Shown here: one piece after another, positions 8,847-18,500 of the stretch
Numbering within the stretch: the stretch's first letter is position 1
How the letters are laid out: each line of letters begins with the position of its first letter
DNA from: a virus
IMG/VR virus record: IMGVR_UViG_3300044910_000148
Span: 1 to 34,249 of that record
Direction: 5' to 3' (one strand)
DNA length: 34,249 nucleotides
Program-made: the position numbers and the translations under genes
The notes under the pieces: generated by a model
The model's database searches: none
The model's input: only the letters and a program-made list of their open reading frames with translations
Told to the model about the DNA's origin: nothing

Positions 8847-9731
8847 ATGGAAAAAGAATTACCAATATACCGGTTGGATATAGTTGAAGATTTAGAATCT
8901 AATGTCGAAGTTGATTTTGTTGCTCTCGTAGATAGACCTGCGATTGAGAAATCATTTTTAGCTTTCCAAGATTCGTATTCCGATTATCCAGATTCCGTTA
9001 GTAACAACGCAAAGGCAGCTTTAAAATGGGCAGAAGAAAACGGATGGGGTTCTTGTGGTACTCCTGTTGGAAAGCAAAGAGCCAATCAATTAGCCAAAGG
9101 CGAACCGATATCTTTTGAGACAATTAAAAGAATGTACTCCTTTCTTTCAAGACACAAAGAGAACGCTCAAAGTTCAAAGGGTTACGGAGATGGGTGTGGG
9201 CAATTAATGTACGATGCGTGGGGTGGAGCAAGTGCTTTGAGTTGGGCAGAAGCTAAAATAAAGTCAATAGAAAGACAGAAGTTTGCAATCCAAGATGAAG
9301 AAGAAAGAATTATTTCCGGTGCTTTGATGTTAGCCGATACTCCTATTTATCGTAATGATTCCAATGGCGAATATTATGTTGTTTTTACTAAAGACACTAT
9401 TAAAAAGATTGCTCAAAAATATTTCAAGAAAGGTTACCAAAATAACGTAAATTTGATGCACGATTCCGGTCAAGTGATGGATGGGGTAACAATGTTCGAG
9501 AGTTGGATAGTAGATGAAAAGAGGGGTATTCATCCGATGAAAGGTTTTGAAGATGTTAAGGATGGCTCTTGGTTTGGTTCTTTTAAGGTGGAGAATGATG
9601 AGGTTTGGGAAATGATTAAGGATGGCAAAGTACAAGGGTTTTCGGTTGAAGGGATATTTAATTACAAAACCGATACCAAAGAAGAAAAGATGATGCAAGA
9701 CATTATCAATATTCTAAAAGAGGTTTCATAG
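8847..9731 (+). CDS. Prohead protease, XkdF-like, with an inserted domain
   Basis: This 294-residue serine protease would trim scaffold and capsid during head maturation. The N-terminus contains VDFVALVDRPAIEKSFLAF (22-40), typical of XkdF-type phage proteases. The probable catalytic His is H205 in NLMHDS and the nucleophile S266 in GFSVEG. Residues about 50-143 form an inserted module (KAALKWAEENGWGSCGTPVG... YDAWGG...LSWAEAKI) of a kind I have seen within or next to phage proteases. The gene starts five bases after a CTATTTA box and is followed by an intrinsic terminator. Scaffold and capsid genes come next. Confidence 0.8.
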   Translation: MEKELPIYRLDIVEDLESNVEVDFVALVDRPAIEKSFLAFQDSYSDYPDSVSNNAKAALKWAEENGWGSCGTPVGKQRANQLAKGEPISFETIKRMYSFLSRHKENAQSSKGYGDGCGQLMYDAWGGASALSWAEAKIKSIERQKFAIQDEEERIISGALMLADTPIYRNDSNGEYYVVFTKDTIKKIAQKYFKKGYQNNVNLMHDSGQVMDGVTMFESWIVDEKRGIHPMKGFEDVKDGSWFGSFKVENDEVWEMIKDGKVQGFSVEGIFNYKTDTKEEKMMQDIINILKEVS

Positions 9732-9753
9732 TTAGTTTTCATAGTTTTGTTTG

Positions 9754-9785
9754 AAGGGGGGTGTTTCTACGCTCCCCTTTTTTTT
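9754..9785 (+). terminator. Intrinsic terminator after protease gene
   Basis: AAGGGGGG (9754-9761) pairs with CTCCCCTT (9772-9779) with one G-T pair and a ten-base loop. A run of eight T residues follows (9778-9785). The T tract is duplicated as part of a tandem 20-bp repeat. Confidence 0.75.
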
Positions 9786-9808
9786 CTAACGCTCCCATTT
9801 TTTTTCTA
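9769..9808. repeat. Tandem 20-bp repeat containing the terminator T tract
   Basis: Two adjacent 20-base units (9769-9788 and 9789-9808) differ by a single C/A change just before an eight-T run. The first unit forms the 3' arm and T tract of the terminator. The second unit gives a second T tract without a matching stem. Confidence 0.8.
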
Positions 9809-9814
9809 TTTGGT

Positions 9815-9828
9815 CACTTACATAAGTG
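9815..9828. promoter_or_regulatory. Short inverted repeat upstream of scaffold gene
   Basis: CACTTA and TAAGTG flank a two-base centre, a perfect 6-bp inverted repeat lying between the terminator and the scaffold start. It could be a protein-binding site or chance; the function is unknown. Confidence 0.35.
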
Positions 9829-9853
9829 TTTACTATTTATGGGTAAATTCTTT

Positions 9854-10423
9854 ATGTCTCCACAAGAAGCATTATTAAAAATCAAGGCAATGTTCGCTGA
9901 AGCACAAGCTACTCCAGAGGTTGCCGTAGCCAATTTCGCTGAATATGTTTTAGCGAGTGGTGTAAAAGTTATGGTTGATAAACTTGAGGTTGGCGGTAAG
10001 GTTACTCTTTTAGATGAAGCTGGGAACGAAGTTCCTGCTCCTGTCGGAGAGCATACTCTTGCTGATGGTTCTGTTATCGTTTTAGATGAGACAGGCACAA
10101 TCCTTGAGATTAAAGTACCAGAAGTTGAAGTTGAAATCGAAGCACCCGAATCAGAAGTTGAATTAATGAAGAAGAAGGTCGCTGAAATGGAAGCACAAAT
10201 CGAAGAGTTGAAGAGTTACAAGAAAGAGGCTGAAGTTAAAATGAGCGAGAACATTGCTCAAATGAACGATAAGTTCTCTAAGGCTATCTCTGAACTTACT
10301 GATGTAGTTATCGAACTTACTAAAACTCCTTCAGTTGCTCCTACACAACCTAAGCAATTCACAAAGCATTTCGAATCTAAAAACGATAAAATCTCTCGTT
10401 TTCTTTCTAATTACGCAAAATAA
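9854..10423 (+). CDS. Capsid scaffolding protein-like
   Basis: This acidic 189-residue protein lies between the protease and the major capsid gene, the usual scaffold position. It has a short N-terminal helix (MSPQEALLKIKAMFAEAQ), a beta-rich middle (KVTLLDEAGNEVPAPVGEHT), and a Glu/Lys coiled coil (VEIEAPESEVELMKKKVAEM onward). The C-terminal tail is basic (KHFESKNDKISRFLSNYAK), as in scaffolds that touch the capsid protein. The start at 9854 fits this pattern; an in-frame ATG at 9839 adds five residues and is also possible. The open frame extends further upstream only into terminator sequence. Confidence 0.7.
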   Translation: MSPQEALLKIKAMFAEAQATPEVAVANFAEYVLASGVKVMVDKLEVGGKVTLLDEAGNEVPAPVGEHTLADGSVIVLDETGTILEIKVPEVEVEIEAPESEVELMKKKVAEMEAQIEELKSYKKEAEVKMSENIAQMNDKFSKAISELTDVVIELTKTPSVAPTQPKQFTKHFESKNDKISRFLSNYAK

Positions 10424-10451
10424 ATTTTTAAAAACTTAAAATTTAATAACA

Positions 10452-11393
10452 ATGGCTTTTGATGTTTCAGCATTAGCAAATTATACCAAAGAGAATGAAG
10501 CTCTATTGGTAACTTCTTCCGTACTCGGAAGCAAAACCGCTTCTTTGATTAAAAGTCAAGGAAACGTGATGGTAGGTGTAAAATCTGCCGAGACAATCAA
10601 CATTATGGATACTGACGCTATCTTCCAAGCGGGTGGCTCTTGCGGATTCAACGCAAGTGGTTCAACTACTTTCACTCAGCGTACTGTAACTGTTGGTAAA
10701 ATTAAAGTAAACGAATCTCTTTGCCCTAAAGACCTAGAAGCTAAATATCTTCAGAAGGCTTTACCAGAGGGAAGCCGTTACGATTCAATCGCTTTCGCTT
10801 CTGATTACACAGACAAGAAAGCTGCTCGTATCGCTGCACAACTTGAAACTGCTATCTGGCAAGGTTCAACTGGAAGTGCTAACGTAAACTTGAATAAGTT
10901 CCAAGGTTTAGTAACTTTGGTTGGTAGTTCTGCCGTAGAAGCTAACAACGCAACTTATTATGGTGGTACTGCAACTGCAATCACAACTGCTAACGTAGTA
11001 GCCATCTTTGATGCTCTTTACAAAGCAATCCCTGCAACTGTTGTTGCAAAAGATGATATGACTATCTGGTGCGGTCAAGATGTATTCCGTACTTACACAA
11101 TTGCATTGAAGAACGCTAATATGTTCAACTATGCTTTCGATGGTAAGGCTGATAGTGAGTTCTTCTTACCCGGTACTCCAATCAAAGTTGTAGCTACTCC
11201 AGGTTTGAACGGAACAAATAAGATTTATGCTATCCGTTTGAGCAATATGTTCCTCGGTACAGACCTTCTGAATGAGGAAGAGCGTTTCGAACTTTTCTAT
11301 GCCAAAGAGGCTGACCAAGTTCGTTTCGTAAGCGAGTTCAAGATGGGTGTGAACGTAGCCTTCTTGGATGAGATTGCTTCTTTCATTATCTAA
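10452..11393 (+). CDS. Major capsid protein
   Basis: This 313-residue protein would form the head shell, probably with the HK97 fold. Supporting features are its length, position after protease and scaffold, and sequence style: an N-terminal ALANYTKENEALLVTSSVLG helix, repeated small-residue beta stretches, TIWCGQDVFRTYTIALKNAN near residue 205, and a C-terminal VAFLDEIASFII strand. Codon use is more GC-rich and regular than in its neighbours (frequent GCT, AAC, CGT), as expected of a highly expressed gene. An 8-bp perfect hairpin follows it. Confidence 0.85.
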   Translation: MAFDVSALANYTKENEALLVTSSVLGSKTASLIKSQGNVMVGVKSAETINIMDTDAIFQAGGSCGFNASGSTTFTQRTVTVGKIKVNESLCPKDLEAKYLQKALPEGSRYDSIAFASDYTDKKAARIAAQLETAIWQGSTGSANVNLNKFQGLVTLVGSSAVEANNATYYGGTATAITTANVVAIFDALYKAIPATVVAKDDMTIWCGQDVFRTYTIALKNANMFNYAFDGKADSEFFLPGTPIKVVATPGLNGTNKIYAIRLSNMFLGTDLLNEEERFELFYAKEADQVRFVSEFKMGVNVAFLDEIASFII

Positions 11394-11399
11394 TTAAAA

Positions 11400-11426
11400 G
11401 GTGGGTAGCTTTAAGGGTTACCCACC
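11400..11426 (+). terminator. Perfect 8-bp hairpin after capsid gene
   Basis: GGTGGGTA (11400-11407) pairs perfectly with TACCCACC (11419-11426) across an 11-base loop. Only a weak T-rich stretch follows. It may be a partial terminator or a 3'-end stabiliser that lets some transcripts continue into the next gene. Confidence 0.55.
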
Positions 11427-11449
11427 ATTAACTTTTAAAACTTAATAAA

Positions 11450-11962
11450 ATGCCTTGTGCTTTAACTCAAGGGTACACACTCGATTGCAAAGATAGTTTA
11501 GGCGGTATCAAAGCCGTGTGGTTAATCAATCACGCAAACGTAACTGCGGTTACAGAGGCTTCTGGTATCGTTTCTGCTATTACTAAAGCAGCGAATAAAG
11601 TATTCTACAAATATGAGTTAGTTAAGAACACAGGTTCTTTGACTGAAACAGTTACCGCTTCTGTAGAGAACGGAACTGTGTTTTATGCTCAAGAACTTTC
11701 TGTTGTTCTAAACAAACTCCAAGCAAATACTCGCAATGAGATATTGCTTCTCGCTCAAGCTACTCTGATGGCAGTAGTACAAGATGCTAACGATAAATAT
11801 TGGTTGTTAGGTCGCGTTTCTGGATTAGATGTAACTGGTGGAACTGCTGCTACGGGAACTGCTCAAGGAGACCGTAATGGTTATACACTAACTTTCACAG
11901 GTGGCGAAAAACAACTTGCTCCAGAGGTTGCAAGTGGTATTATCGCAGGTCTTACCGCATAA
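11450..11962 (+). CDS. Major tail tube-like structural protein
   Basis: This 170-residue beta-rich protein begins MPCALTQGYTLDCKDSLGG and contains LNKLQANTRNEILLLAQATL and QGDRNGYTLTFTGGE. I recognise this pattern from structural proteins that follow the major capsid gene in phages of Bacteroidota, usually thought to be tail tube or a major virion component. Codon use is regular, as in the capsid gene. It lies between a hairpin and a strong terminator, so it may form its own high-copy transcript end. The tail-tube assignment is inferred. Confidence 0.55.
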   Translation: MPCALTQGYTLDCKDSLGGIKAVWLINHANVTAVTEASGIVSAITKAANKVFYKYELVKNTGSLTETVTASVENGTVFYAQELSVVLNKLQANTRNEILLLAQATLMAVVQDANDKYWLLGRVSGLDVTGGTAATGTAQGDRNGYTLTFTGGEKQLAPEVASGIIAGLTA

Positions 11963-11994
11963 AGCTTTCGTGGTTCGTTATAGGTAGGTAGATT

Positions 11995-12024
11995 AGCCAT
12001 CCCTTTGGGGGTGGCTTTTTCTTT
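11995..12024 (+). terminator. Strong intrinsic terminator
   Basis: AGCCATCCC (11995-12003) pairs with GGGGTGGCT (12008-12016) over a four-base loop with one G-T pair. The stem is followed directly by a T-rich run (12016-12024). It separates the capsid/tail-tube genes from the portal transcript. Confidence 0.85.
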
Positions 12025-12058
12025 ATTGTAAAAATCCAACATTTATCTATTTAGTAGT

Positions 12059-12436
12059 ATGATATATTTAACAAAGGGTTCGACAAGTCAGATTATCCTT
12101 ACTTTAAAGGAGAAGCAGACCTTATCAGCACCTAATTATTTATTCGTTTTTACGCATAGGGGAAGCAATATAGAGGTCAAATTTGTGATTCTAAATGCAG
12201 CCGATACTTCTAGTTTTAAGGATAGATTTAATCAATTTTCGATAGTTACAAATACTTATTTCGGAACGCAAGATTCTGGAGAGTGGGAATATCAAATCTA
12301 CGAGCAAACTTCTACAACGAATACCAACCCTGCCAATGCTACCGGATTAGTAGAAACTGGTATAATGAGGCTTAATGAATCTACTTCTTTTACATATACG
12401 AAACACCAACCAAATAACACATTTATAGTACGATGA
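12059..12436 (+). CDS. Small beta-rich virion-associated protein, unknown
   Basis: This 125-residue protein is mostly beta-strand and polar (MIYLTKGSTSQIILTLKEKQ, then alternating hydrophobic strands). It resembles small Ig-like or decoration-type phage proteins in composition, but no motif decides the family. It starts five bases after a CTATTTA box downstream of a terminator, so a promoter may lie in the 35-base gap. It overlaps the portal gene by four bases (ATGA), tying it to head assembly. Confidence 0.6.
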   Translation: MIYLTKGSTSQIILTLKEKQTLSAPNYLFVFTHRGSNIEVKFVILNAADTSSFKDRFNQFSIVTNTYFGTQDSGEWEYQIYEQTSTTNTNPANATGLVETGIMRLNESTSFTYTKHQPNNTFIVR

Positions 12437-14400
12437 TGGATAATTTAGTGATATTAACATTTGCGGAAGCAAAGCAACCCGAATATCGGGAAAAGAAAGG
12501 GGTGGGATATATTGAGTTCGGAGATAAGAACGATTATCCCAATTACCTTTTAAGCCTTTACAATAAGAGTGCGAAACATAACGCTATTGTAAAAGGTAAG
12601 GTAAATTATATTACCGGTAACGGATGGGCAACAAAAGAGGAAGATGTTAAAGCCGAAGAGTTCATTAAGAATGCCAATCCTTACGAATCTCTAAATGATG
12701 TTACACGCAAAGTTTCAATTGATATTGAGGTTTTCGGTGGTGCTTATATGGAGATTGTTTGGAGTAAGATAGGCGGTCAAATCGCTTCTATTAGCCATAT
12801 TGACTACACAAAGGTTCGTTCTAATAAAGACAATACTCAATATTGGATTAAAGATTGGAACGATAGAAAAGCCGAAGCAGAAGTTGTGTTAGGTTACAAT
12901 AAAGATTTAAGAGAAGGTAAGCAGATTCTTTACATTAAGGAATACAGACCGGGTTTAGATACCTATGCTTTACCGGGTTATATAGGTGCGTTAAATTATA
13001 TCGAAAGTGATGTTGAGGTTTCGAAGCACGTTTTGGGTAATGCTCAAACAGGGTTTTCTGCAAGTAAACTTATTACATTACCTAACGGGGAACCAACACC
13101 GGATGAAAAGAGAAACATTGAAAGAAGATTTACCGAAAGATTTAGTGGTTCGGATGGTAAGAAGTTTATTCTTTCTTTCGTTCAAGATATAGCCAAGAAA
13201 CCTGCGGTTGATGATTTAGGGGCGAGTGATTTAACTAAAGAGGATTTCGGTAGGGTAGATACAATGATTCAACAGAATATTTTTGCAGGGCATCAGATAA
13301 CCACTCCTTCTTTGTTTGGTATTTTGGTTGAGGGTTCTTTAGGTACTCGTTCCGAGATTCGTGATGGCTACGAAGTATTTAAGAATACTTATGTAAACGA
13401 TAAGCAGCAATATTTAGAAGGTATCTTTAATTCGTTGGCTGAAATAAACGGAGTTACTACTGAAATTTATATTAAGCCGGTAGAGCCGATTAACTTTGAG
13501 TTTAGCGAAGGTATTATTTCTCAATTTGCTCCTAAAGAGTGGATACTTGAGAAGATAGGTGTTGATATGACTAAATATCAAACTCCTGTTGAGCCTACTC
13601 AACAAGGTTTAATTAATGAGCATCTAAAAGGGATGAAAGGTCGGGAGTGGCAGAACTTCCAAAGAATAATTCGTAAATACAACAAAGGCGAGATAACAAG
13701 AGACCAAGCAATCCAAATGCTTAAAAGTGGCTACGGATTAGATGATGAAGCTATTAACACTTGGTTAGGAGATGAAACTTACGAGCAGAGATTTAGTGAT
13801 GTTGATTCCGTTATTTCAATGTTTGATGAATACGGAGAAAAGGCTGAAAACTTTTCTGTATTAGCAACAAGACAAGTATTTAGTGCGGATGAAGAAATGC
13901 AAATGTTCGCTGAAGTAGTGGATGATACATTAGATAAAAAAATCTTGAGTGTTATTGCTACTAATAAAAATATAGTTGCAGAGGATATCGCGAAAGCATT
14001 AAAAGAAGATGTAGTTGTTATTCAAGAAAGGATTAATAAATTAATAGAGTTAGAGTATTTAAAGATAAATGCTAAAACAGGTTTACCTACTTTATTAAAG
14101 CCTTTGAGTGAGATTATTGATAAGCCTATTAAAAGAACTTTTTTGATTCGATATGCTTACGAGTGGAAGCCAGAAGTATCTTATGGGGAAAGAGATTCTA
14201 ATGCACACCCATCAAGACCTTTTTGCCAACGAGTAATGGGATTAGATAAGTTTTGGTCAAGAACGGAAATAGAAACGCTTTCTCGTAGATTAGGATATTC
14301 AGTATTCGATAGAGGTGGCGGTTGGTGGACAATGCCAAATGGTATTCATTCTCCTTCTTGCAGACATAGATGGGTTTCAAAAGTTGTAGTTAAAAAATAA
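12433..14400 (+). CDS. Portal protein with C-terminal zinc-knuckle-like extension
   Basis: This 655-residue protein has a portal-like body in residues 1 to about 400 (GYIEFGDKNDYPNYLLSLYN near 25; GSLGTRSEIRDGYEVFKNTY near 300). The portal forms the DNA gate at one capsid vertex. A helical region follows, with a winged-helix-like segment at about 500-545 (LSVIATNKNIVAEDIAKALK). The end carries possible metal ligands H592, C598, H639, C643 and H645 (HPSRPFC, then SPSCRHRW). This tail looks like the ends of minor head proteins, so the gene may fuse portal and minor-head functions. ATG at 12433 or 12436 could start. Confidence 0.8.
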   Translation: MMDNLVILTFAEAKQPEYREKKGVGYIEFGDKNDYPNYLLSLYNKSAKHNAIVKGKVNYITGNGWATKEEDVKAEEFIKNANPYESLNDVTRKVSIDIEVFGGAYMEIVWSKIGGQIASISHIDYTKVRSNKDNTQYWIKDWNDRKAEAEVVLGYNKDLREGKQILYIKEYRPGLDTYALPGYIGALNYIESDVEVSKHVLGNAQTGFSASKLITLPNGEPTPDEKRNIERRFTERFSGSDGKKFILSFVQDIAKKPAVDDLGASDLTKEDFGRVDTMIQQNIFAGHQITTPSLFGILVEGSLGTRSEIRDGYEVFKNTYVNDKQQYLEGIFNSLAEINGVTTEIYIKPVEPINFEFSEGIISQFAPKEWILEKIGVDMTKYQTPVEPTQQGLINEHLKGMKGREWQNFQRIIRKYNKGEITRDQAIQMLKSGYGLDDEAINTWLGDETYEQRFSDVDSVISMFDEYGEKAENFSVLATRQVFSADEEMQMFAEVVDDTLDKKILSVIATNKNIVAEDIAKALKEDVVVIQERINKLIELEYLKINAKTGLPTLLKPLSEIIDKPIKRTFLIRYAYEWKPEVSYGERDSNAHPSRPFCQRVMGLDKFWSRTEIETLSRRLGYSVFDRGGGWWTMPNGIHSPSCRHRWVSKVVVKK

Positions 14401-14403
14401 GAA

Positions 14404-14994
14404 ATGAGCAGGAACATACTTTTTATTTCAGTAGATACTATTAAAGACAGAACCGGACTTCATAACAATGTGGATGAGAAGTTGGTTAATCCAGAAATCT
14501 TAACCGCTCAAGATATGTATATCCTTCCGGCACTTGGAACGGCATTATACGAAAGGTTGCAAGATGGGGTTGCTAATAACAATCTGACACAAATTGAAAC
14601 GAGCCTTTTAGATACTTACATAACACCGACTTTGGTTTATTATGTAATGAGTGAACTTCCAATGGGATTGAGTTATCAATTCTATAATAAGGGGATGGTT
14701 CGTAAATCTGGAGAAGGGCAAGAGAATCCTTCGGCTGCGGAGATTATTGATGTAGCGGATAGATATAGAGCAAGAGCCGAGTTCTACAAACAAAGATTAG
14801 TTAAGTATTTAATTGATAGAAGCGGCTTTAATACTTTCCCCGAATATAACAATCCGGGTTCTACTTACGATACGATGGTTCCCGAAAGACAAGCCTATAC
14901 TACTTCGATTTGGTTGGATGATTCCGATTGTTGTAGAGGCAAGAGTTTTGAAGAAAAATATCAAGGTAATATAAATCGTTGTTGTGGCGAATAA
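14404..14994 (+). CDS. Head-tail connector/adaptor-like protein
   Basis: This 196-residue, largely helical protein follows the portal gene by three bases. It contains ILTAQDMYILPALGTALYER near residue 32 and a long YRARAEFYKQRLVKYLIDRS helix near 121, the style of adaptor proteins below the portal (DUF6712-like). The last 25 residues are Cys-rich (DDSDCC, NRCCGE). Position supports a head-completion role. Confidence 0.6.
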   Translation: MSRNILFISVDTIKDRTGLHNNVDEKLVNPEILTAQDMYILPALGTALYERLQDGVANNNLTQIETSLLDTYITPTLVYYVMSELPMGLSYQFYNKGMVRKSGEGQENPSAAEIIDVADRYRARAEFYKQRLVKYLIDRSGFNTFPEYNNPGSTYDTMVPERQAYTTSIWLDDSDCCRGKSFEEKYQGNINRCCGE

Positions 14995-15018
14995 AACCTA
15001 TTCTCTTAAAAATCAAAA

Positions 15019-15032
15019 AAAGCTGCGGCTTT
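15019..15032 (+). other. Small stem-loop between connector genes
   Basis: AAAGC and GCTTT enclose a TGCG tetraloop in the 56-base gap before the next gene. No T run follows, so it may affect translation initiation or mRNA stability, or be fortuitous. Confidence 0.3.
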
Positions 15033-15050
15033 ACTTACAAAAACAAGAAA

Positions 15051-15503
15051 ATGGCACTAACGCTCAATCAGATAGTAGCACAGATAACAAGCCTCGGAAA
15101 TGCTCACAAGCAGATAAAAAGCGTTTACTTCGGTGACTTGTCGGATTACCTATCAAGGGGAACGGAGAATATTTATCCTTCGTTGTTCTTTGATTTAACA
15201 GGTGGTAATGTAGGCGAAAGGAATGTTACTTTAAATTTTTCTTTATATTTCTTTGATAGGATGCTACCAGAGGACACTAACGAGACCGAGGTTTTGAGTG
15301 ACCAATTAGAAATCTGCCAAGATATTATTGCTCAATTAAGGTACAATAACTTTGATTTTGATGAAGGTTTAAGTGCTACTTTGACTTTCTTTACGGAAGA
15401 TACTCCGGATTTACTTGCAGGTGTAAGAGCGGATATCTCTATTGAACTTCCTTATATTGCAAATCGTTGCCAAGTTCCATCCACATACACATTCCCTGCA
15501 TAA
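15051..15503 (+). CDS. Tail terminator/connector-like protein
   Basis: The chosen start MALTLNQIVAQITSLGNAH gives 150 residues; the frame is open to an ATG at 14979, but the extra 24 residues are basic and unlike the rest, and overlap the preceding gene. The protein has an N-terminal helix and a beta sheet (YPSLFFDLTGGNVGERNVTL), consistent with small alpha/beta tail-terminator or head-closure proteins. It is the last gene before the tail fibre. Function is inferred from position. Confidence 0.55.
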   Translation: MALTLNQIVAQITSLGNAHKQIKSVYFGDLSDYLSRGTENIYPSLFFDLTGGNVGERNVTLNFSLYFFDRMLPEDTNETEVLSDQLEICQDIIAQLRYNNFDFDEGLSATLTFFTEDTPDLLAGVRADISIELPYIANRCQVPSTYTFPA

Positions 15504-15526
15504 TTCTATTTATTTAAAATAAGACA

Positions 15527-18500
15527 ATGGCTAATCGGAAAATATCGGAACTCCAAAGTAGAACCCCTGCGTTAAGTGATTTAATATTAGTGGGAGACCC
15601 TTCTTCGGGGTATTCGTATAAATGTACTGTAACTGCGTTAGCGACTATCATAGAAACTGATATCGCTGATGGCTTTGTAACTATTGGAACTACTCAAACA
15701 ATAAGTGGAGCAAAGACCTTTAGTAATAATTTGACTTTAACGAGTGTTGCGAATACTCCTACCGACCCCGATAAGTTCTTGACTTTAAACGCTTCTAATG
15801 TTGTTACTTACAGAACAGGGGCAGAGGTTTTAAGTGATATCGGTGGGCAAGGTGCTTTAACTTTAACAACAACAGGAGTTTCTGGAGCGGCTACTCTCGT
15901 AGGAAATACATTAAATATTCCTCAATATCAAGCGGTTTTAAGTGGTACAGGTATTGTAAAAAGTACAGGCGGAACGATATCTTACTTAACGGATAATTCT
16001 ACAAATTGGAATAGTGCTTACGACAATATGATTGTGAGTGCTGCGGTAACAGGAACAACAACAAAGACACTTACTTTAACGCAACAAGATTCTGGTACTG
16101 TAACTGCTTCTTGGACTGACGATAATACCGATGCCGTAACTTCCGTATTCGGAAGAACCGGAGCGGTTGTAGCAACGGAAGGAGATTATTCTTTGACTCA
16201 ATTAAGTGATGTAACAATTACTTCTCCTTCTAACGGACAAGTTTTAAAATATAACGGAACAACGTGGGTAAATGATACCGATGCGAATACCGGTACAGTA
16301 ACTTCGGTTGGTCTTTCTGCTCCTACTGGATTTTCGGTAACTAACTCTCCAGTAACTTCTTCGGGTACTTTAACCTTATCTTTTGCGAGTGGTTATTCTT
16401 TACCGACAACCGCTTCTCAAACAAACTGGGATACGGCGTATACGAATAGAATTACGAGCTTAACCACTACCGGTTCAAGTGGTGCAGCTACTTTAGTTTC
16501 TAATACATTAAACATTCCTAACTATACATTGGCTGGATTAGGTGGTGTTTCCGGAAGTGGTACTACCAACTATATCCCCAAGTTTACAAGTTCAAGTGCA
16601 ATAGGTAATAGTCAAATCTTTGATAATGGTAGTAATGTAGGAATAAATATTGCAAGTCCTGCTGCTATGTTAGATGTAAATGGTGCAGGTCTTATTCGTG
16701 GATTTTTAACTACTACTGATGCTATAAAACTTGGAGCGAATACTTCTGCTCCTACATCAACAGATGCTTTTATTTATAGACCTGCTGATAATACACTTGC
16801 ATTTGGTACTGCTTCTTCAGAGCGACTCCGCATATCCTCTACGGGTAATGTTGGGATTGGAACAAGTAGTCCTTCCTATAAGTTAAGCCTAAATACAGGT
16901 GTAGCAGGTGTTCTTGCAAATTTCACAGATGGAGTAGCACAAACATTAAGAATCTCAACAGGTTCGGGTTTTGTTGCTTTAGATAATCCAAGTGCAGGTG
17001 CTATTGCTTTTCAAATTGCAAGTTCAGAGCGTATGCGTTTAGATGCCTCTGGTAATCTTGGAATTGGTACTTCTTCCCCAGCATATAAGTTAGATGTTGC
17101 GGGAACAAGTAATATAACGAGTAGTGCATATTTTGGTGGGTTAGTTCAAATGGCAAATAACAAGGAGTTTCAAATAAAAGATGCAAGTGGAAATCCAGCG
17201 AACGTATTATTTATGTTCACCGATAACAATGTTTATTTATCATCTCCAGTTAGTGGCTCAAGTTTAATATTTAGAGGTGTTGGTTATACAGAACGTATGC
17301 GTTTAGATGCCTCTGGTAATTTAGGACTAGGAGTAACCCCTTCTGCGTGGACAACAAGTTTTGGATTTGGAAAAGCTATTGAAGTTGGCGCATTAGGAAA
17401 TTCAATTTGGGGAGCAGGTGGTGGAGATATAGCATTATTTTCAAATGCATATTATAATAGTAATTTTATTTATGCATCAAGTAATTATGCAACTGGGTAT
17501 CGTCAACAAGATGGAGTTCACAAATGGTTAATATCTTCTTCAGGCACAGCAGGTAATGCCATATCCTTTACACAAGCTATGACCTTGGCATCTACTGGAA
17601 ATTTACTTGTAGGAACTACAACAGATGGTGGTCAAAAATTGCAAGTTAATGGCGATGGAAAATTTTCAAGTTCTTCAAGTTCTTCTGTAATTATACAAAG
17701 AAACGCAAACACAAATGGTGCGACAATAGACTTTAATACATCAACAACAAATAATTGGTTTTTAGGATTAAGAGGATTATCTAATAATAATTTTTATATA
17801 TTTAATCAAACTGCTGGTGTTAATAATTTGATATTAGATGCAACAACAGGAGCAGCTACATTCTCAAGTAGTGTAACGGCAGGGGGAAGTGTTAGCATAA
17901 CAGATGGGCAATATTTTATTTATGATACAAGAGCAGATGCTGCTAATAGAAATTGGGTTTTAGTATCAAATGCAAATGTTTTTGGAGATTTTTCTATCAG
18001 ACAATCAAATGCAAAAGACGGAAACCCATTGACTTCAGGAACAGATAGATTAACTATTAACCCTTCTGGCAACGTAGGTATAGGTACAACTTCCCCGACA
18101 GAAGGAAAATTAGTAGTTGCAAATTCAGGCCCTTCTATTATTTATAACAAAGAAACTTCAGTAGGTGTAAATTCTTTTTGGAATGCAAGTGATGGTTCAA
18201 TAGTACAATTTGGGGTAGTAAGTAATCACCCCTTAATAATGTTGACTAACAACACCGAGCGAATGAGAATAACAAGTGGGGGCAATGTAGGGATTGGTAG
18301 TACGAACCCGACACGATTATTAGATGTTAATGGAGTAATAAGAACCCAAAATGCAGGTTCAGCAGGTGCGCCATCTATTGAATTAGGAACATCAGCTCAA
18401 GGTAATGGGTTATTCTATCCAACAACTAATACCATTGCAATTTCTACCAACGATACCGAGCGAATGAGAATAACAAGTGGGGGAGATGTAGCTATAAATA

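Noticed and set aside
9330-9698. 122-codon minus-strand frame under the protease
   Set aside because: It lies inside the XkdF-like gene, whose catalytic motifs are on the plus strand.
14979-15050. Upstream start for the tail-terminator-like gene
   Set aside because: The added 24 residues are basic and overlap the preceding gene; the ATG at 15051 has a better context.
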